64,000 bases of DNA from Staphylococcus argensis (GTDB lineage: Bacteria; Bacillota; Bacilli; Staphylococcales; Staphylococcaceae). The stretch is from positions 753,655 through 817,654 of the forward strand of contig NZ_PPPX01000001.1 in NCBI RefSeq assembly GCF_002902305.1, given 5' to 3'. The notes below the pieces were generated by a model. It saw nothing but the letters and a program-made list of their open reading frames with translations, had not been told where the DNA came from and made no database searches. The first letter of the stretch is position 1; every line of letters begins with the position of its first letter. This document shows positions 38,282 through 45,921 of the stretch, in pieces. The position numbers and the translations under genes are program-made.

Positions 38282-38431
38282 TTATTTAGTTTCACGATGT
38301 AAAGTATGCTTGTTTAGTCTTGGGCAGTATTTCATCATCTCGATACGTTCTGGATTATTACGTTTGTTCTTTGTAGTAATGTAGTTACGGTCGCCACATT
38401 CAGTACAAGCAAGTGTGATATTGACGCGCAT
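38282..38431 (-). CDS. rpmG: 50S ribosomal protein L33
   Basis: The 49-aa L33 begins [17 protein letters not shown] and ends [22 protein letters not shown] precedes the ATG. It has the first CxxC (CTEC) and one later Cys (YCPRLNK), so the zinc knuckle is incomplete compared with four-cysteine L33 forms. It is monocistronic and divergent from rpsN. The rod-like hairpin at 38126 is its likely terminator. No Zur box is visible before this gene, in contrast with the neighbouring rpsN. Confidence 0.95.
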   Translation of the reverse strand: MRVNITLACTECGDRNYITTKNKRNNPERIEMMKYCPRLNKHTLHRETK

Positions 38432-38558
38432 TTTAATCATCCTTTCTTATTTTAAAAAAGTAGTAATGTTTACGATTTAGAATTATATCACGGTCTGATA
38501 ATGAGTGCAATATGAAATGACTTACATACACTATCTATAACGATATTTATTAATTAGG

Positions 38559-38613
38559 GTAGGATGGCACAGTTCTTTTAGAAAAAGGAGAGATTATGTA
38601 AATTTAATCCTAC
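38559..38613. repeat. Inverted repeat enclosing an AUG-stop element
   Basis: GTAGGAT (about 38559-38565) and ATCCTAC (about 38607-38613) are inverted. Between them AAAAAGGAGAG is followed by ATG-TAA at 38596-38601: a good ribosome site with a start directly followed by a stop. The rest of 38432-38662 shows nothing I can identify. Confidence 0.35.
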
Positions 38614-38662
38614 GTCGACACCTCATCTCACTTTATAGTTACAATTAATCAAATTAAATCAT

Positions 38663-38690
38663 TTGCAAAAGTAAAAATCTGTGCTAGTAT
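38663..38690 (+). promoter_or_regulatory. rpsN promoter
   Basis: TTGCAA (38663-38668), a 16-nt spacer with TG near its end, and TAGTAT (38685-38690) lie immediately before the Zur box and 43 bp before the rpsN ATG. Confidence 0.6.
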
Positions 38691-38713
38691 TAAAACGTAA
38701 TAATTACGATTTA
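38691..38713. promoter_or_regulatory. Zur box upstream of rpsN
   Basis: A 23-bp near-perfect dyad centred on A38702, with half-sites TAAAACGTAAT and ATTACGATTTA. It agrees with the Bacillus/staphylococcal Zur operator except at one position, and covers the transcription start, so zinc-loaded Zur should block rpsN. Confidence 0.85.
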
Positions 38714-38732
38714 AGAAAAGAGGTAGAGAATG

Positions 38733-39002
38733 ATGGCTAAAAAGTCAAAAATAGCAAAAGAACAAAAACGTGAAGCACTCGTCAATAAATATTACAACCT
38801 GCGTAAAGAATTGAAAGCTAAGGGTGATTATGAAGCTTTAAGAAAATTACCGAGAGACGCTTCACCTACGCGCTTAACACGTCGTTGTAAAGTGACAGGT
38901 AGACCACGAGGTCTATTACGTAAATTTGAAATGTCCCGTATTGCGTTTCGTGAACATGCTCATAAAGGTCAAATACCCGGAGTTAAAAAATCAAGTTGGT
39001 AA
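38733..39002 (+). CDS. rpsN: Alternative 30S ribosomal protein S14 (zinc-independent)
   Basis: This 89-aa S14 is the long, zinc-free form: the region that holds the CxxC...CxxC knuckle in the short form carries only one Cys ([17 protein letters not shown]). It ends [13 protein letters not shown]. Such copies replace the zinc-binding S14 when zinc is scarce, and the Zur box just upstream supports that role here. Two ATGs occur in tandem; ATG 38733 has the better spacing to AGAGGTAGAG and gives the conserved [11 protein letters not shown] start. In other staphylococci guaC often follows; here a CAP-domain gene follows instead. Confidence 0.95.
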   Translation: MAKKSKIAKEQKREALVNKYYNLRKELKAKGDYEALRKLPRDASPTRLTRRCKVTGRPRGLLRKFEMSRIAFREHAHKGQIPGVKKSSW

Positions 39003-39082
39003 TAATTTACAATCGACAAGAAAAGAATTATTATGTAAATAACTAAATTTAATATCCTATTACAAAAATATGTGTAAGGTAG

Positions 39083-40105
39083 GTGCTTGTAATTAAAAGG
39101 TTATTTGCATATGTTGTTCTTCTCTTGTTACTTGTATTGATTATCCCCTTTAAAGAACCTTATTTTTTAACACAACTGCATGATAATGCGCAAGCTAAGT
39201 TAGAAAAATGGACGCGAACAACATCAGTAAGCAACGAAGCTTTAAAAGTGCCAAGCAAACAAGAATTCGCAGTTAATAATATTCAACTTAACATGACTCA
39301 AGCAGAGGTAGAGAAAAAATTAGGAAAAGCGCAACGTACAACGAGTAACGAGTACGGAACAAAGTGGTACACTTATCACGATTCTCATTATAAGAACTTT
39401 GTGATGGTTAGTTATCTAGATAATAAAGTTAACGCCTTATATACTAACCAAAACTTAATTTCTTCTAAGCAAAAACTTAAATATGGAACGCCTAAGTCAG
39501 TAGTTAGAAATAAGTTAGGTGATCCAATCCAATATAAAGAAAAGAATCATGTTAGATATGAAGAGAATAATGATGGTTATGATACATTCCATAAAGATCA
39601 TATCTATACGACAGTATTTTATGATAAACATAACCATAATAACGTGACGGCATTACTTCAAGTTAGCGATAAGATGGAACAACGTTTGCAATCTAGATAC
39701 GGACAACCTTCGTCGCATCTTGCTCGCGGATTTGAACTTCAGAATTATGATTTAATCAATGCTGAAAGAGCACAACGCGGTTTGAATACGTTAACGTTTG
39801 ATGATGATATCGCTAGTGTGGCGCGCAAACACAGTAAGGATATGGCTGAAAACAATTACTTTGACCATACTAATAAATCAAATCAATCACCATTCGACCG
39901 TTTAAAACAAGATGGCATCAATTTCAATGGTGCTGGAGAAAATATCGCTTCTGGTCAGCAAAGCAGTATTTATGCGCATCAAGGTTTAATGAATTCATTA
40001 GGTCATAGAAAGAACATATTGAGAAAAGAGTTTAAAAATATCGGGGTAGGTGTAGACTTCAATGATGGAGATCAACCATATTGGACAGAAAATTACACGT
40101 ATTAA
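39083..40105 (+). CDS. CAP/SCP-domain protein with N-terminal membrane anchor
   Basis: The protein is anchored by an N-terminal helix (residues ~5-22, LFAYVVLLLLLVLIIPF). A CAP-associated region of two MTQAEVEKKLGK-type repeats follows (residues ~70-200), then a C-terminal CAP domain (YDLINAERAQRGLNTL, HSKDMAENNYFDHTN, GAGENIASGQ, LGHRKNILRKEFKNIGVG). The order matches Bacillus YlbC. Its function outside the cell is unknown. The start is uncertain: GTG 39083 overlaps the ribosome-site-like AAGGTAGG, and the codon with ideal spacing is a rare ATT four codons later. No clean ATG is available. Confidence 0.85.
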   Translation: MLVIKRLFAYVVLLLLLVLIIPFKEPYFLTQLHDNAQAKLEKWTRTTSVSNEALKVPSKQEFAVNNIQLNMTQAEVEKKLGKAQRTTSNEYGTKWYTYHDSHYKNFVMVSYLDNKVNALYTNQNLISSKQKLKYGTPKSVVRNKLGDPIQYKEKNHVRYEENNDGYDTFHKDHIYTTVFYDKHNHNNVTALLQVSDKMEQRLQSRYGQPSSHLARGFELQNYDLINAERAQRGLNTLTFDDDIASVARKHSKDMAENNYFDHTNKSNQSPFDRLKQDGINFNGAGENIASGQQSSIYAHQGLMNSLGHRKNILRKEFKNIGVGVDFNDGDQPYWTENYTY

Positions 40106-40173
40106 ACCGAGATTTATTGAATGTTTGAAAGTGACGAAAAAGGGTAAGTAACTTTTGTGAGGATGAGTAAAAT

Positions 40174-40251
40174 ATGTCTAATAAACAGAAACAGCAGACT
40201 GAAGATATTCTAGATAAAATTAAAGATGTATTAGATAAAAAAGACGATTAA
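40174..40251 (+). CDS. 25-residue helical micro-protein
   Basis: A short frame starts at ATG 40174 with GAGGATGAG about 6 nt upstream and stops at 40249, just before a terminator. It encodes a charged, helix-prone peptide (QQTEDILDKIKDVLDKK) without a membrane segment. The ribosome site, regular hydrophobic i/i+3/i+4 spacing and tight fit to the terminator favour a real gene. It may share the transcript of the CAP gene. Function unknown. Confidence 0.55.
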   Translation: MSNKQKQQTEDILDKIKDVLDKKDD

Positions 40252-40285
40252 AAGGGAGTTAGGCTGAGCTTAGCTCCCTTTTAAT
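40248..40285 (+). terminator. Intrinsic terminator after the micro-protein
   Basis: TTAAAAGGGAG pairs with CTCCCTTTTAA, extended by TTAG/TTAG-like wobble pairs, with the T-run inside the right arm; it works in both directions and may also end lexA. Confidence 0.8.
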
Positions 40286-40343
40286 CGTATATAATGAAAC
40301 GTCGTAAATTATTTAGATGAGAGTGTCATGGAAGTAACGTCAT

Positions 40344-40967
40344 TTACATTTCTCTAAATAATCCTACTACTTTTCCTAATACGCTTACTTGGTCTAAATA
40401 TATAGGATCCATTGTACTATTCTCTGGTTGTAAACGATAACGCGTCTTTTCTTTAAAGAAACGTTTCACAGTCGCTTCTTCATCTTCTGTCATCGCTACA
40501 ATAATATCTCCATTTTCTGCAATAGATTGGCTACGTACAATGACTTTATCCCCATTTAAAATTCCAGCTTCAATCATACTATCGCCCACGACATTTAATA
40601 TGAAAATATCGCTATTATGCGTTGAAGTAAAATGTTCAGGTAATGGGAAGTACTCCTCTACATTTTCAACTGCTGTTATAGGAACTCCAGCGGTAACTTT
40701 ACCAATGACTGGTACTTGAATTGTTTCTTCTATATCAATAGCATCTTCTAATTCTTCATTGACGATTTCAATGGCTCTTGGTTTTGTTGGATCACGTCTA
40801 ATATAACCTTTTTCTTCTAACCTTGATAAATGTCCATGTACTGTGGAACTAGAAGCGAGTCCAACTGCTTCTCCAATTTCTCGAACGCTTGGTGGGTAAC
40901 CTTTGTTCTGTACAACATACTTTATAAAATCGAATATTTCACTTTGACGTTTAGTTAATTCTTTCAT
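40344..40967 (-). CDS. lexA: SOS repressor LexA
   Basis: LexA represses DNA-damage genes and cleaves itself when RecA filaments form. The N-terminal winged HTH includes [19 protein letters not shown]. The cleavage site is Ala93-Gly94 (KVTAGVP), with Ser130 (GDSM) and Lys168 (ATVKRF) as the catalytic pair, so autocleavage should be intact. GTG 40976 is in frame, but AGGAGAG is 8 nt before ATG 40967, which gives the normal 207 aa. It is divergent from sosA, with three LexA boxes between them. Confidence 0.98.
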   Translation of the reverse strand: MKELTKRQSEIFDFIKYVVQNKGYPPSVREIGEAVGLASSSTVHGHLSRLEEKGYIRRDPTKPRAIEIVNEELEDAIDIEETIQVPVIGKVTAGVPITAVENVEEYFPLPEHFTSTHNSDIFILNVVGDSMIEAGILNGDKVIVRSQSIAENGDIIVAMTEDEEATVKRFFKEKTRYRLQPENSTMDPIYLDQVSVLGKVVGLFREM

Positions 40968-40998
40968 TATAGGCACTCTCCTAAATAGGTTTGAGTTA

Positions 40999-41038
40999 AT
41001 TATAGCATGCTTTATAGCCTTTTACAAACGTTTGTTCG
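40999..41038 (-). promoter_or_regulatory. lexA promoter with overlapping LexA box 1
   Basis: On the minus strand TTGTAA (41027-41022), a 17-nt spacer and TATAAT (41004-40999) form a good SigA promoter. CGAACAAACGTTTG (41038-41025) overlaps the -35 and fits the Gram-positive LexA box, so lexA is autoregulated. Confidence 0.85.
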
Positions 41039-41046
41039 TTTAAGTA

Positions 41047-41075
41047 TTGACAGAGAACTTATGTTCTGGTAAGTT
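41047..41075 (+). promoter_or_regulatory. sosA promoter with LexA box 2 in the spacer
   Basis: TTGACA (41047-41052) and TAAGTT (41070-41075) are 17 nt apart. AGAACTTATGTTCT (41054-41067), a GAAC-N4-GTTC dyad, fills the spacer, so LexA should exclude RNA polymerase. Confidence 0.75.
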
Positions 41076-41082
41076 ATTAATA

Positions 41083-41096
41083 CAAACAAACGTTCT
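41083..41096. promoter_or_regulatory. LexA box 3 in the sosA leader
   Basis: CAAACAAACGTTCT is a further LexA-box match (one degenerate half-site) just before the sosA ribosome site, adding a third site to the lexA/sosA region. Confidence 0.75.
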
Positions 41097-41110
41097 AGGA
41101 GTGAGAGTAA

Positions 41111-41377
41111 TTGACTTTGATAAATAAATTTCATTTAAGTCCTTATATTGCGGTGTTTATTGCTACTGTAGTACTTTGTACTATGTTTTTTATTAGCGCA
41201 AATGTAAATGGAACAACGGAACAGACGTACGAAATGACGGATCATAGTATTTCTAGCTCTACGGCTCAACACGAACAAGAAAAGCGAACTGAACATTTAA
41301 AAGCTCAAGATGACTTACCGAGTCAATATAAAGAAGATGAAAATGTCTCTAAACCTTTAATTGCTAAAGCAAATTAA
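41111..41377 (+). CDS. sosA: SOS-induced cell-division inhibitor SosA
   Basis: SosA is the staphylococcal SOS division inhibitor: a small bitopic membrane protein with its C-terminal part outside, which delays septation after DNA damage and is removed by protease CtpA (known from S. aureus). This 88-aa product has one N-terminal helix (YIAVFIATVVLCTMFFISA, residues ~12-30), then a polar, acidic outer part. The start is TTG 41111, 7 nt after AGGAGTG. It is divergent from lexA, as in other staphylococci, and three LexA boxes precede it. The outer part is poorly conserved, so position and topology carry much of the assignment. Confidence 0.88.
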   Translation: MTLINKFHLSPYIAVFIATVVLCTMFFISANVNGTTEQTYEMTDHSISSSTAQHEQEKRTEHLKAQDDLPSQYKEDENVSKPLIAKAN

Positions 41378-41400
41378 TATAATATATATGGAAGGTTAAG

Positions 41401-41437
41401 AGTGAGCGAAACTGTTTTAGTTTTGCTCACTTTTTTG
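41401..41437 (+). terminator. Intrinsic terminator after sosA
   Basis: AGTGAGCGAAAC (41401-41412) pairs with GTTTTGCTCACT (41420-41431), one wobble, followed by TTTTT. Confidence 0.9.
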
Positions 41438-41478
41438 GTATATTCTTCGTATAAATTTGTCACCTAAGGAGGTTAATT

Positions 41479-41730
41479 ATGGCAGGTAAAGATAGTCTTA
41501 ATATCGAACGAATTAACGAATTAGCTAAAAAGAAAAAAGAACAAGGATTAACTGAAAAGGAAAAGAAAGAACAAGAAAAATTACGTAAAGAATATCTACG
41601 TTCATTTAGAGAAGGTTTTAAGAAACAAATTGAAAATACGAAAGTGATAGATCCAGAAGGTAACGATGTAACACCAGAGAAAGTCAAACAAATGAGAGAA
41701 GAAAGACAAGATTCTGAGAAGGAAGATTGA
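41479..41730 (+). CDS. UPF0291 (DUF896) family protein, YnzC-like
   Basis: This 83-aa, highly charged helical protein of the DUF896/YnzC family is found in low-GC Gram-positives. It shows the family pattern ERINELAKKKKEQGLTEKEK, then LRKEYLRSFREGFKKQIENT and KVIDPEGNDVTPEKV. The molecular role is not established; in Bacillus the ynzC gene lies in the SOS-induced yneA operon beside lexA. The location next to lexA/sosA is the same here, but a terminator separates it from sosA. AAGGAGG precedes ATG 41479. Confidence 0.93.
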   Translation: MAGKDSLNIERINELAKKKKEQGLTEKEKKEQEKLRKEYLRSFREGFKKQIENTKVIDPEGNDVTPEKVKQMREERQDSEKED

Positions 41731-41843
41731 TTTAGATTAATCGGGAAAGTTCTTATATTATTAAAAGGTCAATCTTTTGTTAAGCTATTTTCAATTAAGT
41801 TATAATAATTGATAAGTAGATGTTTAGAAAGGAAGTCATATAG

Positions 41844-43832
41844 ATGTTTAACGAACAAGATCAATTAGCTATTGATACAATCAGAGCACTAAGTATAGAT
41901 GTAATTGAAAAAGCTGGTTCTGGACACCCAGGCCTACCTATGGGTGCAGCACCAATGGCATATACATTATGGACACGTCACTTAAATTTCAATCCCCAAT
42001 CTAGTAATTATTTCAACAGAGATAGATTCGTTCTATCAGCTGGTCACGGTTCAGCTTTACTTTATAGTTTACTTCATATTTCAGGTAGCTTAGAAATGGA
42101 AGAAATGAAGAACTTTAGACAATGGGGCTCTAAGACACCTGGACACCCTGAATTTAAACACACTGAAGGCGTAGAAATTACTACTGGTCCGTTAGGTCAA
42201 GGGTTAGCTATGTCAGTTGGTATGGCCTTAGCAGAGAAACATCTTGCTGGTAAATTTAACAAAGATAACTATGATGTTGTAGATCACTATACGTACGTCT
42301 TAGCATCAGATGGTGATCTAATGGAAGGAATTTCTCACGAAGCAGCATCGTTTGCTGGTCATAATCAATTAGATAAACTGATTGTTCTTTATGACTCAAA
42401 TGATATTTCATTAGATGGTGACTTAAATAAAGCGTTCTCTGAAGATACTAAACAACGCTTTGAATCATATGGTTGGAACCACATCTTAGTTAAAGATGGT
42501 AATGACATTGAAGCGATTGATGGCGCAATTCAACAAGCTAAAACTCAAAATGGTCCAACAATTATTGAAGTTAAGACAATCATAGGATTTGGTGCTACAA
42601 ATAAACAAGGAACACATGGCGTTCATGGTGCACCTTTAGGCGATGATGAAAGAAAAGTAGCATTTGAAAATTATGGTTTAGATCCTGAAAAACGTTTTAA
42701 TGTACCAGACGAAGTTTATCAAATCTTTAAAGATACAATGTTAAAACGTGCGAATAGTAATGAAGATGAATGGAACAAATTAGTTGAAGAATACTCAGAC
42801 GAATATCCTGAGTTAGGTGAAGAATTCAAATTAGCTATTAGCGGTAAATTACCATCACAATATGAACAAGAATTACCACGTTTTGATAGTGAGCATAATG
42901 CAGCATCTCGTGCTGATTCTGGGGAAGTTATTCAAGCACTTAGTAAAAGTGTTCCTTCATTCTTTGGTGGTTCAGCCGATTTAGCTGGTTCAAATAAATC
43001 TAATGTCAAAGAAGCTGTAGATTTTGACAAAGACCATCCTGAAGGTAAAAATATCTGGTTTGGTGTACGTGAATTTGCTATGGGTGCAGCGGTAAATGGT
43101 ATGGCTGCTCACGGTGGTATTCATCCTTATGGAGCGACGTTCTTCGTGTTTAGTGACTACTTGAAACCTGCATTAAGACTTTCAGCGCTTATGGGATTAA
43201 ATTCTACATTTATTTTCACTCACGATTCTATTGCAGTTGGTGAAGATGGACCTACACATGAACCAATTGAACAATTAGCTGGACTTAGAGCGATTCCTAA
43301 TATGAACGTGATTCGTCCAGCTGATGGTAACGAAACACGTGTAGCTTGGCAAGTAGCATTAGAATCTGAATCTACACCTACGTCATTAGTATTAACACGT
43401 CAAAACTTACCAACATTGGATGTTGACCAAGAAGCGCTTGAAGAAGGTGTACGTAAAGGTGCTTATGTTGTGTATGAATCAGAACAAGAAGTAGAGTATT
43501 TATTATTAGCATCTGGTTCAGAAGTAAGTCTTGCTGTTGAAGCGGCTAAAGACTTAGAAGCACAAAATAAAGGTGTTCGAGTAGTATCTATGCCTAACTG
43601 GCATGCATTCGATCAACAAGATGAAGAATACAAAGAGCAGATCTTACCTAAGCATATTACTAAACGTGTAGCGATTGAAATGGCTTCTTCCTTAGGTTGG
43701 CACAAATATGTCGGTACAGAAGGTAAAGTCATTGCTATTGATGAATTTGGTGCGAGTGCACCAGGCGGTTTAGTAGTTGAAAAATATGGTTTTACTAAAG
43801 AAAATATTTTAAACCAAATTAAAACATTTTAA
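41844..43832 (+). CDS. tkt: Transketolase
   Basis: Transketolase moves two-carbon units in the pentose-phosphate pathway using TPP. The 662-aa enzyme shows [20 protein letters not shown], the TPP/Mg motif [15 protein letters not shown] with [10 protein letters not shown], and the second signature [22 protein letters not shown] precedes ATG 41844. It is monocistronic with a strong terminator. The codons are those of a highly expressed gene, with many TTA, GGT and GAA codons. Confidence 0.98.
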   Translation: MFNEQDQLAIDTIRALSIDVIEKAGSGHPGLPMGAAPMAYTLWTRHLNFNPQSSNYFNRDRFVLSAGHGSALLYSLLHISGSLEMEEMKNFRQWGSKTPGHPEFKHTEGVEITTGPLGQGLAMSVGMALAEKHLAGKFNKDNYDVVDHYTYVLASDGDLMEGISHEAASFAGHNQLDKLIVLYDSNDISLDGDLNKAFSEDTKQRFESYGWNHILVKDGNDIEAIDGAIQQAKTQNGPTIIEVKTIIGFGATNKQGTHGVHGAPLGDDERKVAFENYGLDPEKRFNVPDEVYQIFKDTMLKRANSNEDEWNKLVEEYSDEYPELGEEFKLAISGKLPSQYEQELPRFDSEHNAASRADSGEVIQALSKSVPSFFGGSADLAGSNKSNVKEAVDFDKDHPEGKNIWFGVREFAMGAAVNGMAAHGGIHPYGATFFVFSDYLKPALRLSALMGLNSTFIFTHDSIAVGEDGPTHEPIEQLAGLRAIPNMNVIRPADGNETRVAWQVALESESTPTSLVLTRQNLPTLDVDQEALEEGVRKGAYVVYESEQEVEYLLLASGSEVSLAVEAAKDLEAQNKGVRVVSMPNWHAFDQQDEEYKEQILPKHITKRVAIEMASSLGWHKYVGTEGKVIAIDEFGASAPGGLVVEKYGFTKENILNQIKTF

Positions 43833-43860
43833 GAAATGATTAATTAATCTTTGGATTTTT

Positions 43861-43905
43861 AAGGGAGTAGAGTATAATTATTGTTAAGTTCTACTCCCTT
43901 TAAAA
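43861..43905 (+). terminator. Intrinsic terminator after tkt
   Basis: AAGGGAGTAGA (43861-43871) pairs with TCTACTCCCTT (43890-43900), followed by TAAAAAA on this strand; the minus strand also has a T-run. Confidence 0.85.
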
Positions 43906-44034
43906 AAGCATGTTTACAATATCTCACCATAGTTGGTATACTTTAAAAGTTAGTAACTGTAGATTTGATGATAATCTTGAATTAAATCTATTAATTTAGT
44001 AAAATGCAAACGGATAAAGAAAGTGGGTGAGATT

Positions 44035-44274
44035 ATGGCAACATGGTTAGCAATTTTATTTATTGTCCTTGCACTCATCATCGGTTTAATTGTCGGTTTC
44101 TTCTTAGCTAGAAAATATATGATGGACTATTTCAAAAAGAATCCACCAATTAATGAAGAAATGTTACGTATGATGATGATGCAAATGGGTCAAAAACCTT
44201 CACACAAAAAGATAAATCAAATGATGACAATGATGAATAAAAACATGGATAGCAAAATGAAAAAAGGTAAATAA
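44035..44274 (+). CDS. UPF0154 (YneF-like) membrane protein
   Basis: This 79-aa protein has one N-terminal membrane helix ([19 protein letters not shown]) and a cytoplasmic, Met-rich tail ([26 protein letters not shown]). It belongs to the YneF family, found next to tkt in Bacillus and staphylococci. Function unknown. The frame opens at GTG 44023, but GTGGGTGAG is correctly spaced from ATG 44035, where the conserved MATWLAI start begins. It is monocistronic with its own terminator. Confidence 0.92.
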   Translation: MATWLAILFIVLALIIGLIVGFFLARKYMMDYFKKNPPINEEMLRMMMMQMGQKPSHKKINQMMTMMNKNMDSKMKKGK

Positions 44275-44283
44275 TTTGCATAT

Positions 44284-44330
44284 AAGGGCTAGAAGCGTAT
44301 GTTTTATATCGCTTTTAGCCCTTCTTCTTT
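44284..44330 (+). terminator. Intrinsic terminator after the YneF-like gene
   Basis: AAGGGCTAGAAGCG (44284-44297) pairs with CGCTTTTAGCCCTT (44310-44323), one wobble, followed by a T-rich tail. Confidence 0.9.
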
Positions 44331-44476
44331 CTCATTATGTCAGAATACGATGTAGACACTTTAAGTAGGACGTCATATGTTAAAAATTAACTTATTAAAT
44401 TTACTGATATTAGAAAGTGTTAGTGGTATAATGTCGACTATGAATAAGTCATAAGTGTATAAAAGAAGGTGTAAAC

Positions 44477-44944
44477 GTGCTTTATCTAATATTCTCCATA
44501 GCTTTCGCCTTTTTAATGGGTATTGCAGTTATAATCATACGAATGAAAGCTCAGAAATTTCCAGTTAATGAAAAGAAAATAATCTTACCACCTTTCTTCA
44601 TGGCAACTGGTGCATTAATGTATGTCGTTCCTTACTTTAGACTCACTGGTATGGAAATTTTGGAATCAATAATACTTGGTGTGATATTTTCAAGTGTATT
44701 AATTTGGACATCCAAATTTGAAGTTCAAGGCAGTGAGATTTATATGAAGAGATCTAAAGCCTTTCCAATTATTTTGATTAGTTTACTAGTAATAAGAACT
44801 GTCATTAAGATTTTTGTTAGTAATACGATCGATCCAGGACAGCTCGCAGGTATGTTCTTTTTATTAGCTTTCAGTATGATTGTACCTTGGCGTTTAGCAA
44901 TGTTATATAGATTTAAAAAGTTACAAAAACAAATGATTCGATAA
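44477..44944 (+). CDS. ccdC: CcdC-family membrane protein
   Basis: This 155-aa integral membrane protein with four to five helices fits the CcdC family (YneN/CcdC neighbourhood in Bacillus, linked by name to cytochrome c maturation). In staphylococci, which do not make typical c-type cytochromes, the role is unclear. Family-like marks are MKAQKFPVNEKKIILPPFFM near residue 24 and the C-terminal FSMIVPWRLAMLYRFK. The start is GTG 44477 after AGAAGGTG. It lies alone between terminators. Confidence 0.85.
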   Translation: MLYLIFSIAFAFLMGIAVIIIRMKAQKFPVNEKKIILPPFFMATGALMYVVPYFRLTGMEILESIILGVIFSSVLIWTSKFEVQGSEIYMKRSKAFPIILISLLVIRTVIKIFVSNTIDPGQLAGMFFLLAFSMIVPWRLAMLYRFKKLQKQMIR

Positions 44945-44948
44945 TATT

Positions 44949-44988
44949 AAAACCGTTTATCTTTAATTAGGTAAACGGTTTTATTCGT
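44949..44988 (+). terminator. Intrinsic terminator after ccdC
   Basis: AAAACCGTTTA pairs with TAAACGGTTTT around a 12-nt loop, followed by ATTCGTTTT. Confidence 0.88.
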
Positions 44989-45104
44989 TTTAAGTCGAAC
45001 TTTTTAGAATTAATTTACTAAAAAGTATTATCAATTTATTGAATTTAAGTTATCATCTATCATGGAAATATTATTTCAAATAGATATAGCGGAGGATTTA
45101 TATT

Positions 45105-45818
45105 ATGAAGAAATTTTTAGTATTAATTTTATCTACTATTTTTATTTTAGGGGCTTGTGGCCAAAGTAAGAGTGATAAAAAAGGAAAGACAGTGAGTTTT
45201 ACAGATCAACTTAATAAAGGTAATCATATAGTATTACTCTATGAGGATAGCGATGATGAAATAGATAAAGATCAATATTTAGACGGTATCGCAAATGTTG
45301 AAGATGGAAAGGTTACTTTGTATAACTTTAGAGAAAAACATATGAACGTTGGGCAAGCTGAGAAAAAAAGTGATAAAGATCTAGTTAAAATGGCAAAGAA
45401 AGAAGATAAAAAGGCTTTTAAAGATGCTAAACGAAAAAAAATTGACCTTTACGAAAATTTAAGTTCTTCTGATGATGACGAATTTAAAGAAGATAATAAG
45501 AAAGAATTAAAAGAAGCTAAAAAATTAAAATACAAAGAACCCAAAAAACAAACGATGACTACTGAAGTGAAAGCGGTGAAAGGTACTACAAAAACTTCTA
45601 GAGTAGAGACTTCAAAATTCGATGATGATTCAGATGATGAAATAAACGATATTATATTGGATTATAACAGTCATCTAAATGAAGAATTTAATAGTGTATG
45701 TAAACCTAAAAAAGTTGGTTCTACTAAAATGATTGGTGTAGTTAAAAAAACAGGTAGCGGAGATAATTTACACGCAATTATGAGAAGCGACGATAATGTT
45801 AGCAAAGTCACTCTATAA
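45105..45818 (+). CDS. Lysine/aspartate-rich lipoprotein of unknown function
   Basis: The 237-aa precursor has a clear lipoprotein signal peptide: KK, a hydrophobic core and the lipobox LGAC with Cys18 as the lipidation site. The mature part is extremely rich in Lys and Asp/Glu, with clusters such as KKSDKDLVKMAKKEDKKAF and SSSDDDEFKEDNKKELKEAK, so it is largely hydrophilic outside the cell. A single later Cys (SVCKPKK) is present. I recognise no enzyme motif. GGAGGATTTATATT precedes the ATG. It lies about 100 nt before another surface-type coiled-coil gene. Confidence 0.8.
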   Translation: MKKFLVLILSTIFILGACGQSKSDKKGKTVSFTDQLNKGNHIVLLYEDSDDEIDKDQYLDGIANVEDGKVTLYNFREKHMNVGQAEKKSDKDLVKMAKKEDKKAFKDAKRKKIDLYENLSSSDDDEFKEDNKKELKEAKKLKYKEPKKQTMTTEVKAVKGTTKTSRVETSKFDDDSDDEINDIILDYNSHLNEEFNSVCKPKKVGSTKMIGVVKKTGSGDNLHAIMRSDDNVSKVTL

Positions 45819-45921
45819 AGGATGCCTTGGGAACTATTTTCCTATATAATGTGGGTAGAGCAATAGTATTGTATGTTAACTAACTCTATTAGTACATCAA
45901 TTAAAATAGAGGAGAATGATT

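Noticed and set aside
44005-44018. TGCAAACGGATAAA, a CRE-like sequence before the YneF-like gene
   Set aside because: It lacks the C of the terminal CA and the dyad symmetry of good CRE sites, and no clear promoter can be placed around it; probably chance.
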